Shown: positions 9,225-18,954, numbered from the stretch's first letter. The stretch: 64,000 bases of DNA from JAJZAM01 sp027391075 (GCA_027391075.1 DAHYHI010000135.1:62001-126000), one strand, 5' to 3'. Notes: generated by a model not told the origin, from the letters alone. Numbers and translations are program-made.

Positions 9225-9943
9225 GCGGACTCTCCAACCTGGTACCCCGCCAACTGCGGGGTTTCGTGGTCACCGGCAAGTTGCCGTTCAAACCTAAGGT
9301 GACAGTCCAGTATCCCGAGGAGAAGCGCCCGAAGCCGGAACGTTTCCACGGCCGTCACGTCCTCAACCGCTACGAGGACGGAATGGAGAAGTGCATCGGC
9401 TGCGAACTGTGCGCAGGAGTCTGTCCAGCCAAGTGCATCTACGTTCGCGGAGCCGACAACCCGCCTGACACTCCCGTGTCGCCGGGTGAGAGATACGGTT
9501 TCGTGTACGAGATCAACTTCTTGCGTTGCATTCACTGTGACATGTGCGTCGAAGCGTGCCCTACCGAGGCGATCACCGAGTCCAAGCTCTTCGAGTTCTC
9601 CTTCGCGAGCCGATCGGACGCCATCTACACCAAAGCGGAGCTTCTAGTCGACGACGACGGCCTCCCACAGCAGTTGCCGTGGGAGGACTGGAAGCCCGGT
9701 GACGATCGCAACACCTCCGGATGGGTGAGGGCTACCTCCCCCGCCGGGGACGCGTCGAGCGAAGGTAGGGCGATGTGGTCGGCAGAGCTCGGCTACGGGG
9801 TCAGGCACCCCCAGAGAGGCCAGAGCGATCCCTCCGGCGCCGATTACCCGGCCGACACGGACATCTCCCTACGTGAGACCCTTTCAGGGGCTCTGCGCGG
9901 TATCGGAGTCGACGACAAAAGACCGGATCGGGGTGAGGACTGA
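9221..9943 (+). CDS. nuoI: NADH-quinone oxidoreductase subunit I
   Basis: 23-kDa subunit with two [4Fe-4S] clusters, N6a and N6b, which pass electrons to NuoB. The two motifs are CIGCELCAGVCP and CIHCDMCVEACP. I choose ATG 9221 (overlap with the nuoH stop, AGGTAGG upstream); the frame stays open far upstream but that part lies inside nuoH. About 240 residues. The last 60 or so residues after the ferredoxin fold are polar and variable. The stop overlaps the nuoJ ATG. Confidence 0.96.
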   Translation: MSGLSNLVPRQLRGFVVTGKLPFKPKVTVQYPEEKRPKPERFHGRHVLNRYEDGMEKCIGCELCAGVCPAKCIYVRGADNPPDTPVSPGERYGFVYEINFLRCIHCDMCVEACPTEAITESKLFEFSFASRSDAIYTKAELLVDDDGLPQQLPWEDWKPGDDRNTSGWVRATSPAGDASSEGRAMWSAELGYGVRHPQRGQSDPSGADYPADTDISLRETLSGALRGIGVDDKRPDRGED

Positions 9944-10599
9944 TGCTCGCTACGCTGAGTGCCGCTGTGCTGGCGGACACTTCAGGCCAGGCTCTGGCCC
10001 ACGCCTCGGCGTGGGCCGTGTTCGCCGTAGGCGCCGCTATGATCCTCACAGGTGCGGCTGGCGTGATCCTTCTACGCAACCCGGTCCACTCGGCTCTGAT
10101 GCTCGTCGTCACGCTTTTCGGGGTGGCCTTGGAGTTCATCGACGAGTCCGCCGACTTCCTAGCGGCTGTGCAGATAATCGTATACGCGGGCGCCGTCGTC
10201 ATCTTGTTCCTCTTCGTCATCATGTTCCTCGGCGTGGACCGCAAGGAGGCGATCGCCGCAGAACCCACCAAGCTGCAGAAACCCCTGGCCGCTCTGATGG
10301 GCTTGGTGGTCTTGGTAGAGATCCTCGCCTTGTCACGCGTCGACCATTGGGCATCGGGTGCCCCCGCTCAGTCGGGAACGCTCAACGGGGCAGGAGACAA
10401 CGTGCAGAAACTAGGGCAGGCTGTCTACACCGGATACCTGTTGCCGTTCGAGATGACCGCTGCTCTGCTCGTCATCGCCGTCGTCGCTACCGTCGTGCTC
10501 TCCAAGCGTTCCGCAGGTTCCGCTGAGGCGTCCTCCCCGGACGATCCAGAGCGGGAGGGGCGGGCTGGGGACCCAGAGGACTCCGAGGTTGCGTTGTGA
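9943..10599 (+). CDS. nuoJ: NADH-quinone oxidoreductase subunit J
   Basis: Membrane subunit of the proton-pumping arm, with five predicted helices. Typical text includes NPVHSALMLVVTLFGVALEF and VQIIVYAGAVVILFLFVIMF, the pi-bulge helix 3 region important for coupling. It starts at ATG 9943 overlapping the nuoI stop. The protein has 218 residues, with a charged C-terminal tail of about 35 residues. The stop overlaps the GTG start of nuoK. Confidence 0.95.
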   Translation: MLATLSAAVLADTSGQALAHASAWAVFAVGAAMILTGAAGVILLRNPVHSALMLVVTLFGVALEFIDESADFLAAVQIIVYAGAVVILFLFVIMFLGVDRKEAIAAEPTKLQKPLAALMGLVVLVEILALSRVDHWASGAPAQSGTLNGAGDNVQKLGQAVYTGYLLPFEMTAALLVIAVVATVVLSKRSAGSAEASSPDDPEREGRAGDPEDSEVAL

Positions 10600-10901
10600 G
10601 CGTTCCCAGCGCCTGGTATTTGGTGCTCGCCGCCGTCTTGTTCGGCATGGGCGCAACAGGACTTCTGATCCGCCGTAACGTCCTGATCATGTTCATGTGC
10701 ATCGAGCTGATGCTGAACGCGGTGAACCTCACCTTTGTCACTTTCGCCCGGCTGCTGAACGACATCGGCGGTCAGGTCGACGTCCTGTTCGTGCTCGTGG
10801 TTGCGGCAGCGGAAGTTGTCGTGGGACTAGCGATCATCGTCGCACTGTTCCGCCGCAGGGCAGCAGCAACCGCTGACGACATCCACATACTGAAGGGCTG
10901 A
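10596..10901 (+). CDS. nuoK: NADH-quinone oxidoreductase subunit K
   Basis: Small three-helix antiporter-like (MrpC-type) subunit of the membrane arm. 101 residues, the normal family length. The conserved helix-2 glutamate lies in MFMCIELMLNAVNL. A second acidic residue in AAAEVVVGLAIIVA matches helix 3. The start is GTG in a GTGA overlap with the nuoJ stop. Together with NuoJ it forms the link between NuoH and the large pumps. Confidence 0.96.
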   Translation: MSVPSAWYLVLAAVLFGMGATGLLIRRNVLIMFMCIELMLNAVNLTFVTFARLLNDIGGQVDVLFVLVVAAAEVVVGLAIIVALFRRRAAATADDIHILKG

Positions 10902-10909
10902 CGTATCCG

Positions 10910-12859
10910 TTGAACGCCGCTTACCTGATTGTCGCGCTTCCTCTCACCGGCGCCCTGATACTCCTCTTCGGGGGCCGCAAGATCACTGACCCCGTCTCGG
11001 GCTGGTTGGCAACGGCGATGGCCGCCGGCTCGTTCATAGCGACCGTGGTGGTGTGGGCGACCCTGCTCGGCCGGCCGAGCTCGTCGCGCTCAGTGGACAA
11101 GACCATCTTCACATGGATGCCCGTAGGGACGCTGCACGTCAGCTTCGGACTCACCCTCGACCCACTGTCGATCCTGTGGAGCCTCTTCGTCACGGGCGTC
11201 GGAACCCTGATCACCCTGTACTCGATCGGCTACATGCGAGGGGACCCGAGCTTCAGCCGCTTCTTCTTCTACCTGAACGCGTTCATCTTCTCGATGGTCA
11301 TCTTGGTGCTGGCGGACAACTACCTGTTCAGCTTCCTCGGATGGGAAGGCGTCGGGTTCTGCTCATACGGTCTGGTCGGCTTCTGGTTCGAACGTGACAG
11401 CGCAGCCGTTGCGGCCAAGAAGGCCTTCGTTACGAACCGGATCGGCGACTTCGGCTTCATGGTCGCCTTGTACCTGATGTTCGCTCACTTCGGCTCGTTC
11501 AACTATTCGGTGGTCCTCGCTCCGCTCGCCGCCGGCCACGCCACGATCGCCACGTCTACGGCGACTTTCATAGCGGTGATGCTCGTCCTTGGGGCGGTAG
11601 CCAAGTCGGCGCAGATACCCCTTTACATGTGGCTCCCCGACGCCATGGAAGGCCCGACCCCAGTCTCCGCGCTGATCCACGCAGCCACTATGGTCACCGC
11701 GGGTGTCTACCTGATCGCACGAACGGCGCCGATAATCCATTTCAGCCCCGACGCCCAGTGGATCATCGCGTCGATAGGAGCCGGCACCTGTTTTCTTGCT
11801 GCCACGATCGCGTGCGTCCAAGACGACATCAAGCGTGTGCTCGCCTACTCGACTATCTCCCAGATCGGCTATATGTTCCTCGCGGAGGGGTCCGGCGACT
11901 ACCAGGCGGGCATCTACCACACCGTCATGCACGCCTTCTTCAAGGCGCTTCTGTTCCTCGCAGCGGGGGCGATCATCCACGCCCTCCACGACGAGCAGAA
12001 CATGAAGCGAATGGGCAACCTCCGAAAGTACCTGCCGATCACGTTCCCCGCTTTCATGGCCGGCTTCTTGGCCCTTGCGGCGATACCACCTTTCGACGGT
12101 TTCTGGTCCAAAGACGAGGTGCTGGACGCCGCCTGGCACAAAAGCCCGGCCCTCTGGGCTTTCGGAGTTGCAGCGGCCGGTCTCACCGCCTATTACATGA
12201 GCCGCCAGGTTCGCCTCGTGTTCTGGGGTAAGTCCCGCTGGGAGACCGCGGCGGCCGACCACGGCGCGGCCGGCGACACCGGGCATGGCGGCGTTGGTGA
12301 ATCGGGTCACGGCTCGGGAGCGCCGCACGAGGCTCCTTGGACGATGACCGTACCGCTGGTCATCCTCGCCGTCGCGTCGACGGTCGGCTGGCTCCTCAAC
12401 GCAGACTTCGGCGGGCTCGACTTCATCAACAAGTGGCTGGCGCCGATCTTCCCTTCGACGGTAGCCACACCGTTCACCGTGTCGACCGACACGAAATGGG
12501 TTCTAGGCATTGTCGCCACGGCGTTCTCCCTCACCGGACTGGCCCTAGGCATGGGCCTGTGGCGTAAGGTGGTCAGCCGCCCGGCTCTCGAACCGGCCTT
12601 CCTCGCTCACGCCTGGTACATAGACGAGGGGATAGCGGCGACGGTGTCAGGGCCGCTGGCCCGTATGGCGACACGTTTCAGCTTCGTAGTCGACGCAACG
12701 TGGGTGGACGGTCTGGTCAACGGCGTCGCCCGCTCGGCCGCCGGCGCCGGCCGCCAGCTTCGACGGGTCCAGACCGGTTACGTCCGCAACTACGCCCTGG
12801 CGATAGGGATCGGCACGGTCATCGTGCTGTTCTACGTGTCCGTGCGGGCGGGGAGCTGA
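10910..12859 (+). CDS. nuoL: NADH-quinone oxidoreductase subunit L
   Basis: Largest antiporter-like proton-pumping subunit, at the distal end of the membrane arm. Conserved stretches include FLGWEGVGFCSYGL, LPDAMEGPTPVSALIHAAT and HTVMHAFFKALLFLAAG, with the usual Lys and Glu of the proton path. The TTG start at 10910 is 8 nt after the nuoK stop. 649 residues; a Gly/His-rich insertion sits near residues 445-465, before the long amphipathic lateral helix. The C-terminal helix of the family is present. Confidence 0.95.
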   Translation: MNAAYLIVALPLTGALILLFGGRKITDPVSGWLATAMAAGSFIATVVVWATLLGRPSSSRSVDKTIFTWMPVGTLHVSFGLTLDPLSILWSLFVTGVGTLITLYSIGYMRGDPSFSRFFFYLNAFIFSMVILVLADNYLFSFLGWEGVGFCSYGLVGFWFERDSAAVAAKKAFVTNRIGDFGFMVALYLMFAHFGSFNYSVVLAPLAAGHATIATSTATFIAVMLVLGAVAKSAQIPLYMWLPDAMEGPTPVSALIHAATMVTAGVYLIARTAPIIHFSPDAQWIIASIGAGTCFLAATIACVQDDIKRVLAYSTISQIGYMFLAEGSGDYQAGIYHTVMHAFFKALLFLAAGAIIHALHDEQNMKRMGNLRKYLPITFPAFMAGFLALAAIPPFDGFWSKDEVLDAAWHKSPALWAFGVAAAGLTAYYMSRQVRLVFWGKSRWETAAADHGAAGDTGHGGVGESGHGSGAPHEAPWTMTVPLVILAVASTVGWLLNADFGGLDFINKWLAPIFPSTVATPFTVSTDTKWVLGIVATAFSLTGLALGMGLWRKVVSRPALEPAFLAHAWYIDEGIAATVSGPLARMATRFSFVVDATWVDGLVNGVARSAAGAGRQLRRVQTGYVRNYALAIGIGTVIVLFYVSVRAGS

Positions 12860-12868
12860 GGAACAGAA

Positions 12869-14593
12869 ATGACCACTACTGGCATACCCCTCCTCAACAT
12901 TATCGTGTTCCTCCCGCTGGCCGGGGCGATCGTGTCGATGCTGATCCCTGCTTCGGCCTCCAAAGTCTGGTCGCGTCCGGTGGGCTTGGCGTTCGCGCTG
13001 GCCGAGCTCGGCTTCGTCGCCTACCTGGTGGCTGACTTCCCCGGGGGCAAAGCCGGCTTCGAGTTCGTCAGCAGCCACTCCTGGATAGGCCAGTTCGGCA
13101 TCTCCTGGGCGCTCGGCGTCGACGGCATCTCCCTGTTCCTCGTAGCGATGACGTCCCTGCTGTTCCCCGTGGCGATGTTCGGGCCTGCGTGGAAAGGCAA
13201 CGCCCGTTCCTTCCTCGGGTGGATGTTCCTCCTCGAAGCGGCGTGCATGGGTACGTTCCTTTCCCTCGACCTGTTCGTGTTCTTCATCATGTTCGAGATA
13301 ACCCTCGTACCCGGCTACTTCATCGTCGCCGGATGGGGCGGCGCCCGGCGGAACTACGCTGCGATGAAATTCTTCATATACACCTTCGCCGGTTCCGCGT
13401 TTCTGTTCGTCGCGATAATCGCCCTCGTCGTCCTCGACACCCCTCACAACGGTGGGCACGAGACGTTCAGTCTCATAACCCTGGCGAAGATCTCATCGAG
13501 CCTGCCGCACGCCGACCAGGTCCTTATCTTCTGCGGTTTCGCCGTAGCGTTCGCGGTGAAGATCCCTCTTGTCCCTTTCCACACATGGCTGCCCGACACC
13601 TACACCGAGGCCCCGACGTCAGGGTCGATGATCCTCGCCGGGATCCTCTTCAAGCTCGGTGCGTACGGCCTGCTGCGCCTCGGCCTGTACCTGGTGCCGC
13701 GCGGCGCCGCCGACATGGGCCCGCTGCTTCTCACCCTCGCCGCCGTGGGTATCGTCTACGGGTCCGTGGTGACGGTCATGCAAAAGGACCTGAAGCGTCT
13801 CGTCGCGTACGCGTCGATCGTCGACGTCGCTTTCATAGTGCTCGGGTTCTTCGCTTTCTCCTCTCAAGGTGTTACCGGTGGGGTGTTGGAGATGGTCAAC
13901 CACGGCCTGACCACAGGGGCGATGTTCTTCTTGGTCGGGATCGTCTGGGAGAAGAAAGGCACGCTGCGTTTCAGCGAGTTGGGAGGTTTGCAGAAGGCGA
14001 CGCCGATCCTCGCGTCGATCTTCCTGGTGGTCGTGCTCGCCGCCGTCGGACTGCCCGGCCTCAACGGCTTCGTCGGCGAGTTCCTAGTGCTCGTCGGGAC
14101 GTTCGTCACTCACCGCTGGTGGGCGGTCGTGGCCACGTCCGCAGTCGTCACCGGCGCGATCTACATGCTGTGGGCATATCAACGGGTGTTCCACGGTCCG
14201 ATGGTCGCGCCCGAACCGTCCGGCGATGAGATCGAATCTGAACTGTCCGGAGGTGGCGGGGTCGCCGTAGCGACCAGGACGAAAGCAGCGACCAAGGTGA
14301 CCGACATGTCATGGGGTCAGATCGCAGCGGTCGCTCCGCTCCTCGCTGGGATCGTCTTCCTCGGCGTGTACCCGCGGCTCTTCCTCGACCGGGTCACCCC
14401 ATCTGTCAACTACCTGCTGGCCCACGTGGAGCAGGAGGCGCCGAACGCCCACGTGCCGCCGGCGACGACACAACATGTAACTTTCAACGTCCCAGCCGAC
14501 CAGAACGTCCTGGTAAGCCCGGCGAAGACTGCCAGTGCCCTGCGGGGGAATGCCTCGCCTGCTGGCAGCGCAGCGAAAGGAGGCGTCGGATGA
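12869..14593 (+). CDS. nuoM: NADH-quinone oxidoreductase subunit M
   Basis: Second antiporter-like proton pump of the membrane arm. Signatures are MFEITLVPGYFIVAGWGG, with the conserved Glu, and LPDTYTEAPTSGSMILAG with KLGAYGLLR. ATG 12869 follows GAGGAA. 574 residues: about 14 helices, then a roughly 60-residue polar C-terminal tail after the last helix (from about residue 515). Downstream, the nuoN start overlaps the stop. Confidence 0.95.
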   Translation: MTTTGIPLLNIIVFLPLAGAIVSMLIPASASKVWSRPVGLAFALAELGFVAYLVADFPGGKAGFEFVSSHSWIGQFGISWALGVDGISLFLVAMTSLLFPVAMFGPAWKGNARSFLGWMFLLEAACMGTFLSLDLFVFFIMFEITLVPGYFIVAGWGGARRNYAAMKFFIYTFAGSAFLFVAIIALVVLDTPHNGGHETFSLITLAKISSSLPHADQVLIFCGFAVAFAVKIPLVPFHTWLPDTYTEAPTSGSMILAGILFKLGAYGLLRLGLYLVPRGAADMGPLLLTLAAVGIVYGSVVTVMQKDLKRLVAYASIVDVAFIVLGFFAFSSQGVTGGVLEMVNHGLTTGAMFFLVGIVWEKKGTLRFSELGGLQKATPILASIFLVVVLAAVGLPGLNGFVGEFLVLVGTFVTHRWWAVVATSAVVTGAIYMLWAYQRVFHGPMVAPEPSGDEIESELSGGGGVAVATRTKAATKVTDMSWGQIAAVAPLLAGIVFLGVYPRLFLDRVTPSVNYLLAHVEQEAPNAHVPPATTQHVTFNVPADQNVLVSPAKTASALRGNASPAGSAAKGGVG

Positions 14594-16284
14594 GCAGAGC
14601 GCTGCTCGCTTCCAACCTTCTAGCGGCGGGAACGCCCGCATCGACTACCACGACGGTAGCCCAGAACTGCACCGTTGCTCCGGGCGGCACGAAAGTCGGT
14701 GGGCTGTGCACGGCGGCTAACTCATTGCACATCTCAGTCGCCTACAGGAGCATCGCCCCGATGCTCATTTTGGCGATCGGGGCTCTGGTCCTGCTAGCGG
14801 TTTCGGCAGTCCTGCCCAAACGCCCGAGGGTCGGCCTATACCCGGCGTTGACCAGCGCCATTGGCGGCCTCGGCCTGCTAGCGGCGGTGCTGCAATGGTT
14901 CGACGGCGCGGCCAAGGCCGGGACCGTGGAGATCGGCGGGCAGATCTTCTACGACCGCTTCTCGGTGCTGCTTTTGATACTGATCTCCATCGCGGTGATC
15001 CTCAGCTCTTTCGCATCCGACGGCTACCTGCGCCGCGAAGGCCTAGACGGCGTCGAAGCCTACGTGCTGATGCTTATGTCAGCGACAGGAGCGATGCTGA
15101 TGGCCGAGGCCGGCGGGCTCATAATGCTCTTCCTCGGCTTGGAGATAATGTCTATATCTCTTTATGTGATGGCCGCCTTCCACCGCCGGCGCACCCAGTC
15201 GGGCGAGGCGGGGCTCAAGTACTTCATCTTGGGTTCGTTCTCCTCGGCACTGTTCCTGTACGGGGTCGCGCTGGTCTACGGGGCTACCGGGTCGACGCAG
15301 TTCACCCAGATCGCCGCCTACCTGGCCGGTAACGTGCCCGCGAACACCGGCGTTCTGCTGGCGGGGATGGCCCTTTTGATAGTAGGCCTCGGCTTCAAAG
15401 TTGCCGCCGTGCCATTCCACTTCTGGACCCCCGACGTGTACCAAGGGTCCCCGACGCCTTTCACCGGTTTCATGGCGGCTGTCGCCAAGGCCGCCGGGTT
15501 CGCAGGCCTGCTCCGGGTGCTCACCCAGGCGCTGGGAACGCAGCAGGCCGACTGGAAGCCGATAGTGTGGCTCCTCGCTGTGCTCACCCTCGGTGTGGGG
15601 GCGGTCATGGCCGTCGCCCAGAGAGACCTGAAGAGGATGCTCGCCTACTCGTCGATCAGCCAGGCCGGTTACGTCCTTCTAGGCGTTCAGGCTGCCACAG
15701 TGCAGGGGTCGTCGGCGGCGCTGTTCTACCTTTTCACCTACACGTTCATCGTGATCGGCACGTTTGCGGTGGTCGATGTCGTCCAAGGCAAGGGAGAAGC
15801 CCGCACCGACCTGGGCGCTATTAGAGGGCTCGCCCGGCGAAACCCTCTTCTCGGCGCCGCCATGCTGGTGCTGCTGCTAGCCCAGGCTGGGGTGCCGTTC
15901 ACGAGCGGGTTCCTGGCGAAGTTCTACGTGATCCAGGCGTCAGTTGACCAAGGTCAGTACTACCTGGCGGTCATAGCCATGCTGGCAGCTGCGGTAGCCG
16001 CCTTCTTCTACCTTCGCGTGGGCCTGTTGATGTACCAGGCTCCCAACGAAACCGAAGCGGCAGCTTCGCCGGCGGGTGACGGTGTCTTCCTCGCCGGCCT
16101 CGAACCTGTTCCGTCGCTGGACGGCAACGTTGCCACGGCGGTGCTCCAAGCACCTCCGAGCGGGCGGATCCGCGTTCCGGGCGCAACCACACTCGTCATC
16201 GGCGTCTCGGTGCTCTTCACTATCGCCGCCGGAGTTTCGTCCTTCGCCATCGACTTCGCGAAAGCCGCCTACAGCCTGCTTTAG
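14590..16284 (+). CDS. nuoN: NADH-quinone oxidoreductase subunit N
   Basis: Third antiporter-like pump. Conserved text includes FHFWTPDVYQGSPTPFTGF, the discontinuous-helix region, and KRMLAYSSISQAGYVLLG. I choose ATG 14590: it overlaps the nuoM stop (ATGA) and has AAAGGAGG just upstream. An open frame extends back to 14311 but lies inside nuoM. 564 residues, with an N-terminal signal-like hydrophobic stretch before the canonical first helix. Last gene of the operon; a hairpin follows at 16300. Confidence 0.95.
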   Translation: MSRALLASNLLAAGTPASTTTTVAQNCTVAPGGTKVGGLCTAANSLHISVAYRSIAPMLILAIGALVLLAVSAVLPKRPRVGLYPALTSAIGGLGLLAAVLQWFDGAAKAGTVEIGGQIFYDRFSVLLLILISIAVILSSFASDGYLRREGLDGVEAYVLMLMSATGAMLMAEAGGLIMLFLGLEIMSISLYVMAAFHRRRTQSGEAGLKYFILGSFSSALFLYGVALVYGATGSTQFTQIAAYLAGNVPANTGVLLAGMALLIVGLGFKVAAVPFHFWTPDVYQGSPTPFTGFMAAVAKAAGFAGLLRVLTQALGTQQADWKPIVWLLAVLTLGVGAVMAVAQRDLKRMLAYSSISQAGYVLLGVQAATVQGSSAALFYLFTYTFIVIGTFAVVDVVQGKGEARTDLGAIRGLARRNPLLGAAMLVLLLAQAGVPFTSGFLAKFYVIQASVDQGQYYLAVIAMLAAAVAAFFYLRVGLLMYQAPNETEAAASPAGDGVFLAGLEPVPSLDGNVATAVLQAPPSGRIRVPGATTLVIGVSVLFTIAAGVSSFAIDFAKAAYSLL

Positions 16285-16299
16285 GTCCGATACCTCCGG

Positions 16300-16342
16300 G
16301 CCCTCGCCCGCTCGGCATCGCGGATGGCGAGCGGGCGTGGGC
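16300..16342 (+). terminator. Putative terminator after the nuo operon
   Basis: GC-rich hairpin 15 nt after the nuoN stop. Arms 16300-16314 and 16328-16342 pair at 14 of 15 positions (one T-T mismatch) around a 13-nt loop. There is no U-tract, which is common for high-GC terminators. It lies between convergent genes, so it could also serve the opposing dcd gene. Confidence 0.6.
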
Positions 16343-16429
16343 TCTGTCGGTTAAGCCGTAGAACCGTCACCTTCCGGGCCTTCCGCCATACCCGTTGCCG
16401 ATCTGTATTCCGAGGCTGTCGTATGCCCG

Positions 16430-17662
16430 TTAGCTTGGCGGCTTGGGGGTTCTCCGTTCGAAGTACTTGCCGAGAGCGTCGGTCTGGCGTTGGTAGTTCG
16501 ACCCCGGTTCACGCCCGTAAAGGATGGTCGGCTCTTCGAGCATCCTCTCGAAGGTCAGTTTGCAAACCTGCTGTCCGTGCTCGATCATGAACGGCACGTC
16601 GTGGGCTCGAACCTCTAAGGCGGCCTTAGCCCCAAGGAACTCCCGGGTCGGGTCGTAGCCGAAACCAGGGTCGAAGAATCCGGCGTAATGGGTTCGCAAC
16701 TCGCCGCTGGTTGGGTCGTAGGCTGTCATCTCCGAGGCAAGCCCGGGGGGGATGACCACCGCTTCCTCTGACATGAGCAGGTAGAACTTCTTCTCGGTCA
16801 GCACGACGCGCCCTGGAGGGCACGACGGTGCTCCGGTGGGCGCAGCCGCAGGGCCGCTCTGGCCGGCGGGGTCCTCGGAGCGCTGGCTTGGAAGGTCCTT
16901 CTCCCGTGCAACGGTCTCCCAGAAAGGGGCGGGATCGACTGGTTCGGGCAGTGTCAGGTCGAGCAGGGGGGCGCTCTCGCGCGCGCGGTAGCCGACGCAG
17001 CCCTGTTCGTCACCGCGCAGGTCGAGGCTGAGAAACAGCCCGCCGGACAGCTTTAGACTGCCTTCGGGCACGGCCTTGCCGGTGACGTAGAGAAGGGGTT
17101 CGCGACGGTGAAGGTCCGCCACCTGGTCGTCGGTGAGCTCGCTCAGCTCCCTCCTGCCCGCCACCAAGCGAAGCTGGTTGAGGGTCAGGCCTTTGCGGAG
17201 ACGGACAGCGAAGGAAAGGGGAACGACCTCCAGGTACAACCCGCCTGCGTATCCGGCGGCGATCTCGTCGAAACGGTAGCTGCCGTCGGTGATCACCCTG
17301 GTGAACACGTCTACACGGCCGGTGGAGCTCTTCGGGTTCGCCTTGCCCCGGATCCCCTCGGGGAGCCGCAGGCGTTCTTGAAGCGGGATCAGGTAAGGAC
17401 GGTTCGTTTCGAGCACGGCGCCGTCGCCGTCCAAGTCCAACCTGTCGATCGCGAGCTCACGGATACGCGACTCCACGTCAGCGCTACCGGGCAGGAAACT
17501 GCAGCGCATCCTGTACGCGACGTCGCCGAGCCTCAGGTCGAGGCTGGCCGGCTGCACGTGCCTGGCGACGAGCCCCGCCGGTCCTACGTCGATGACACCG
17601 TCTTCGATCGCCCGCATCAGGTAGTGGTTGGGGAGCACGCCGAAGCGGTCCGGGGGGATCAT
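16430..17662 (-). CDS. dcd: 2'-deoxycytidine 5'-triphosphate deaminase, tandem-domain type
   Basis: Pyrimidine nucleotide metabolism: deaminates dCTP to dUTP, the precursor of dTMP. Two copies of the dUTPase/Dcd beta fold are visible. The first has RGKANPKSSTGRVDVF and YAGGLYLEVVPL; the second has HYAGFFDPGFGY and AALEVRAHDVPFMIEHGQ. A 30-residue Ser/Pro/Ala-rich segment lies between them. This matches the long family with a DCD_N region best known from alphaproteobacteria, and differs from the short (about 190-residue) actinobacterial Dcd. ATG 17662 overlaps the MFS stop (ATGA), so the two genes are coupled. Whether it deaminates only, or also hydrolyses dUTP, cannot be told from sequence. 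Confidence 0.85.
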   Translation of the reverse strand: MIPPDRFGVLPNHYLMRAIEDGVIDVGPAGLVARHVQPASLDLRLGDVAYRMRCSFLPGSADVESRIRELAIDRLDLDGDGAVLETNRPYLIPLQERLRLPEGIRGKANPKSSTGRVDVFTRVITDGSYRFDEIAAGYAGGLYLEVVPLSFAVRLRKGLTLNQLRLVAGRRELSELTDDQVADLHRREPLLYVTGKAVPEGSLKLSGGLFLSLDLRGDEQGCVGYRARESAPLLDLTLPEPVDPAPFWETVAREKDLPSQRSEDPAGQSGPAAAPTGAPSCPPGRVVLTEKKFYLLMSEEAVVIPPGLASEMTAYDPTSGELRTHYAGFFDPGFGYDPTREFLGAKAALEVRAHDVPFMIEHGQQVCKLTFERMLEEPTILYGREPGSNYQRQTDALGKYFERRTPKPPS

Positions 17663-18954
17663 CCCTCCAACTGTAACTCCCTCCCAGCGGGCACCCTCCC
17701 GGATCGCGGGGAGACGAGGCGTTCCTCCCCGCCGCTCAGCGCCCCGTAAACCCACAAGGCCACGGCGAGCACGCCGAAGGCTCCCCCTACGATCGACGAG
17801 GCGACCCAGCCTCCATCCGCGTAGGCGGTGGAAGCGCCGAAAGATCCGAGCACCCCGCCGACGAAGTAGACGGACATGTAGGTGGCGGTTATCCGGCTTC
17901 GGGCTTCCGGCCTCAGCCGGTAGATCTGGCTCTGGTTGGTGATATGCAAGCCTTGCGAGGCGAAGTCGACGACGATCACGCCGACGATCAGAGCAGCGAG
18001 CGAGCTTCGGGCGAAGCCTATCGAGATCCAGCTGGCGGCGAGGAGAGCCGAGGTGATGGCGGTCATGGTCCCAGCGCCGCCCCTGTCAGCGAAACGCCCG
18101 GCGAACGAAGCTGTAACGGCGCCGACCACGCCGAACAGGCCGAACAGGCCGATCGTCGACGTAGCGTAGTGGTAGGGGGAGCCGGATAGCAGAAAAGCGA
18201 GAGGCGTCCACAGAGCGTTGAAGGCCCCGAAGCTGGCGGCCCCGTAGATCGCTCGACGTCTGATCAGAGGCTCCTCGACCAGCAGGGTGGGGACCGACGT
18301 GAGCGCTTTGAGGTAGTTGATCGGCGGCCGGCGCCCCTCGTCCGGTAGGACACGGCTGAGGACGAAGGCCATGAGGACCATGACCGCTGCGGCGACCTGG
18401 AACGGGGTCCTCCAGCTGCCCAGGTCGGCCAGATAGCCGGCGACGGTCCGAGCCAGCAGAATACCGAGGAGCAGCCCGCTCATCACGGTCCCGACCACGC
18501 GGCCCCGCGAAACGTCAGGGGCCAGGGTTGCCGCGAATGCGACAGTGATCTGCGCAGCTACCGAGAGAGCACCCACGACCAGCGACGACAGGAGGAGCAG
18601 TGCTCCGTCGGGTGAGAAGGACACCCCAATAAGCGCCAGGGCGATACCGGCGACCATCAACGGGAGAAGCCGCCGCCGGGCGAACATATCCCCCAAGGGC
18701 ACTACAAGTACGAGACCCGCTATGTAGCCGACCTGGGTGATCGTCACGATCAACCCGGCCGTGGCGGTCCCGAGGTGCAACGAAACCTTGATCGAATGCA
18801 GGAGCGGCTGAGAGTAGTACAAGCTGGCGGCGGACATGCCCGTGCACACGGCGAGGATGAAGACGAGTCGTTTCGGGATTCCGCGGTCTTCGACCTTTGA
18901 GTGAGAGCCAGACCTCGGCGCTTTCGGGGTATTCGTGTTCCGGGCCGTATCCAC
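17659..18954 (-). CDS. MFS transporter (Bcr/AraJ-like, 12 helices)
   Basis: Inner-membrane secondary transporter. About 12 helices; helix 1 reads RLVFILAVCTGMSAASLYYS, and the loop 2-3 motif is LGDMFARRRLLPL. This resembles the COG2814 exporters of sugars or drugs; the substrate is unknown. The start is uncertain: GTG 18954 is chosen because the upstream 26 codons (from GTG 19032) are unlike any N-terminus. Upstream lie inverted repeats at 19029-19093 that could be an operator. The stop overlaps dcd, so transport and dCTP deamination genes are co-expressed. Confidence 0.8.
   Translation of the reverse strand: MDTARNTNTPKAPRSGSHSKVEDRGIPKRLVFILAVCTGMSAASLYYSQPLLHSIKVSLHLGTATAGLIVTITQVGYIAGLVLVVPLGDMFARRRLLPLMVAGIALALIGVSFSPDGALLLLSSLVVGALSVAAQITVAFAATLAPDVSRGRVVGTVMSGLLLGILLARTVAGYLADLGSWRTPFQVAAAVMVLMAFVLSRVLPDEGRRPPINYLKALTSVPTLLVEEPLIRRRAIYGAASFGAFNALWTPLAFLLSGSPYHYATSTIGLFGLFGVVGAVTASFAGRFADRGGAGTMTAITSALLAASWISIGFARSSLAALIVGVIVVDFASQGLHITNQSQIYRLRPEARSRITATYMSVYFVGGVLGSFGASTAYADGGWVASSIVGGAFGVLAVALWVYGALSGGEERLVSPRSGRVPAGRELQLEG

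Noticed and set aside
11363..12328. Antisense frame of about 320 codons inside nuoL
   Set aside because: Shadow of a conserved membrane subunit; charged, no motif.
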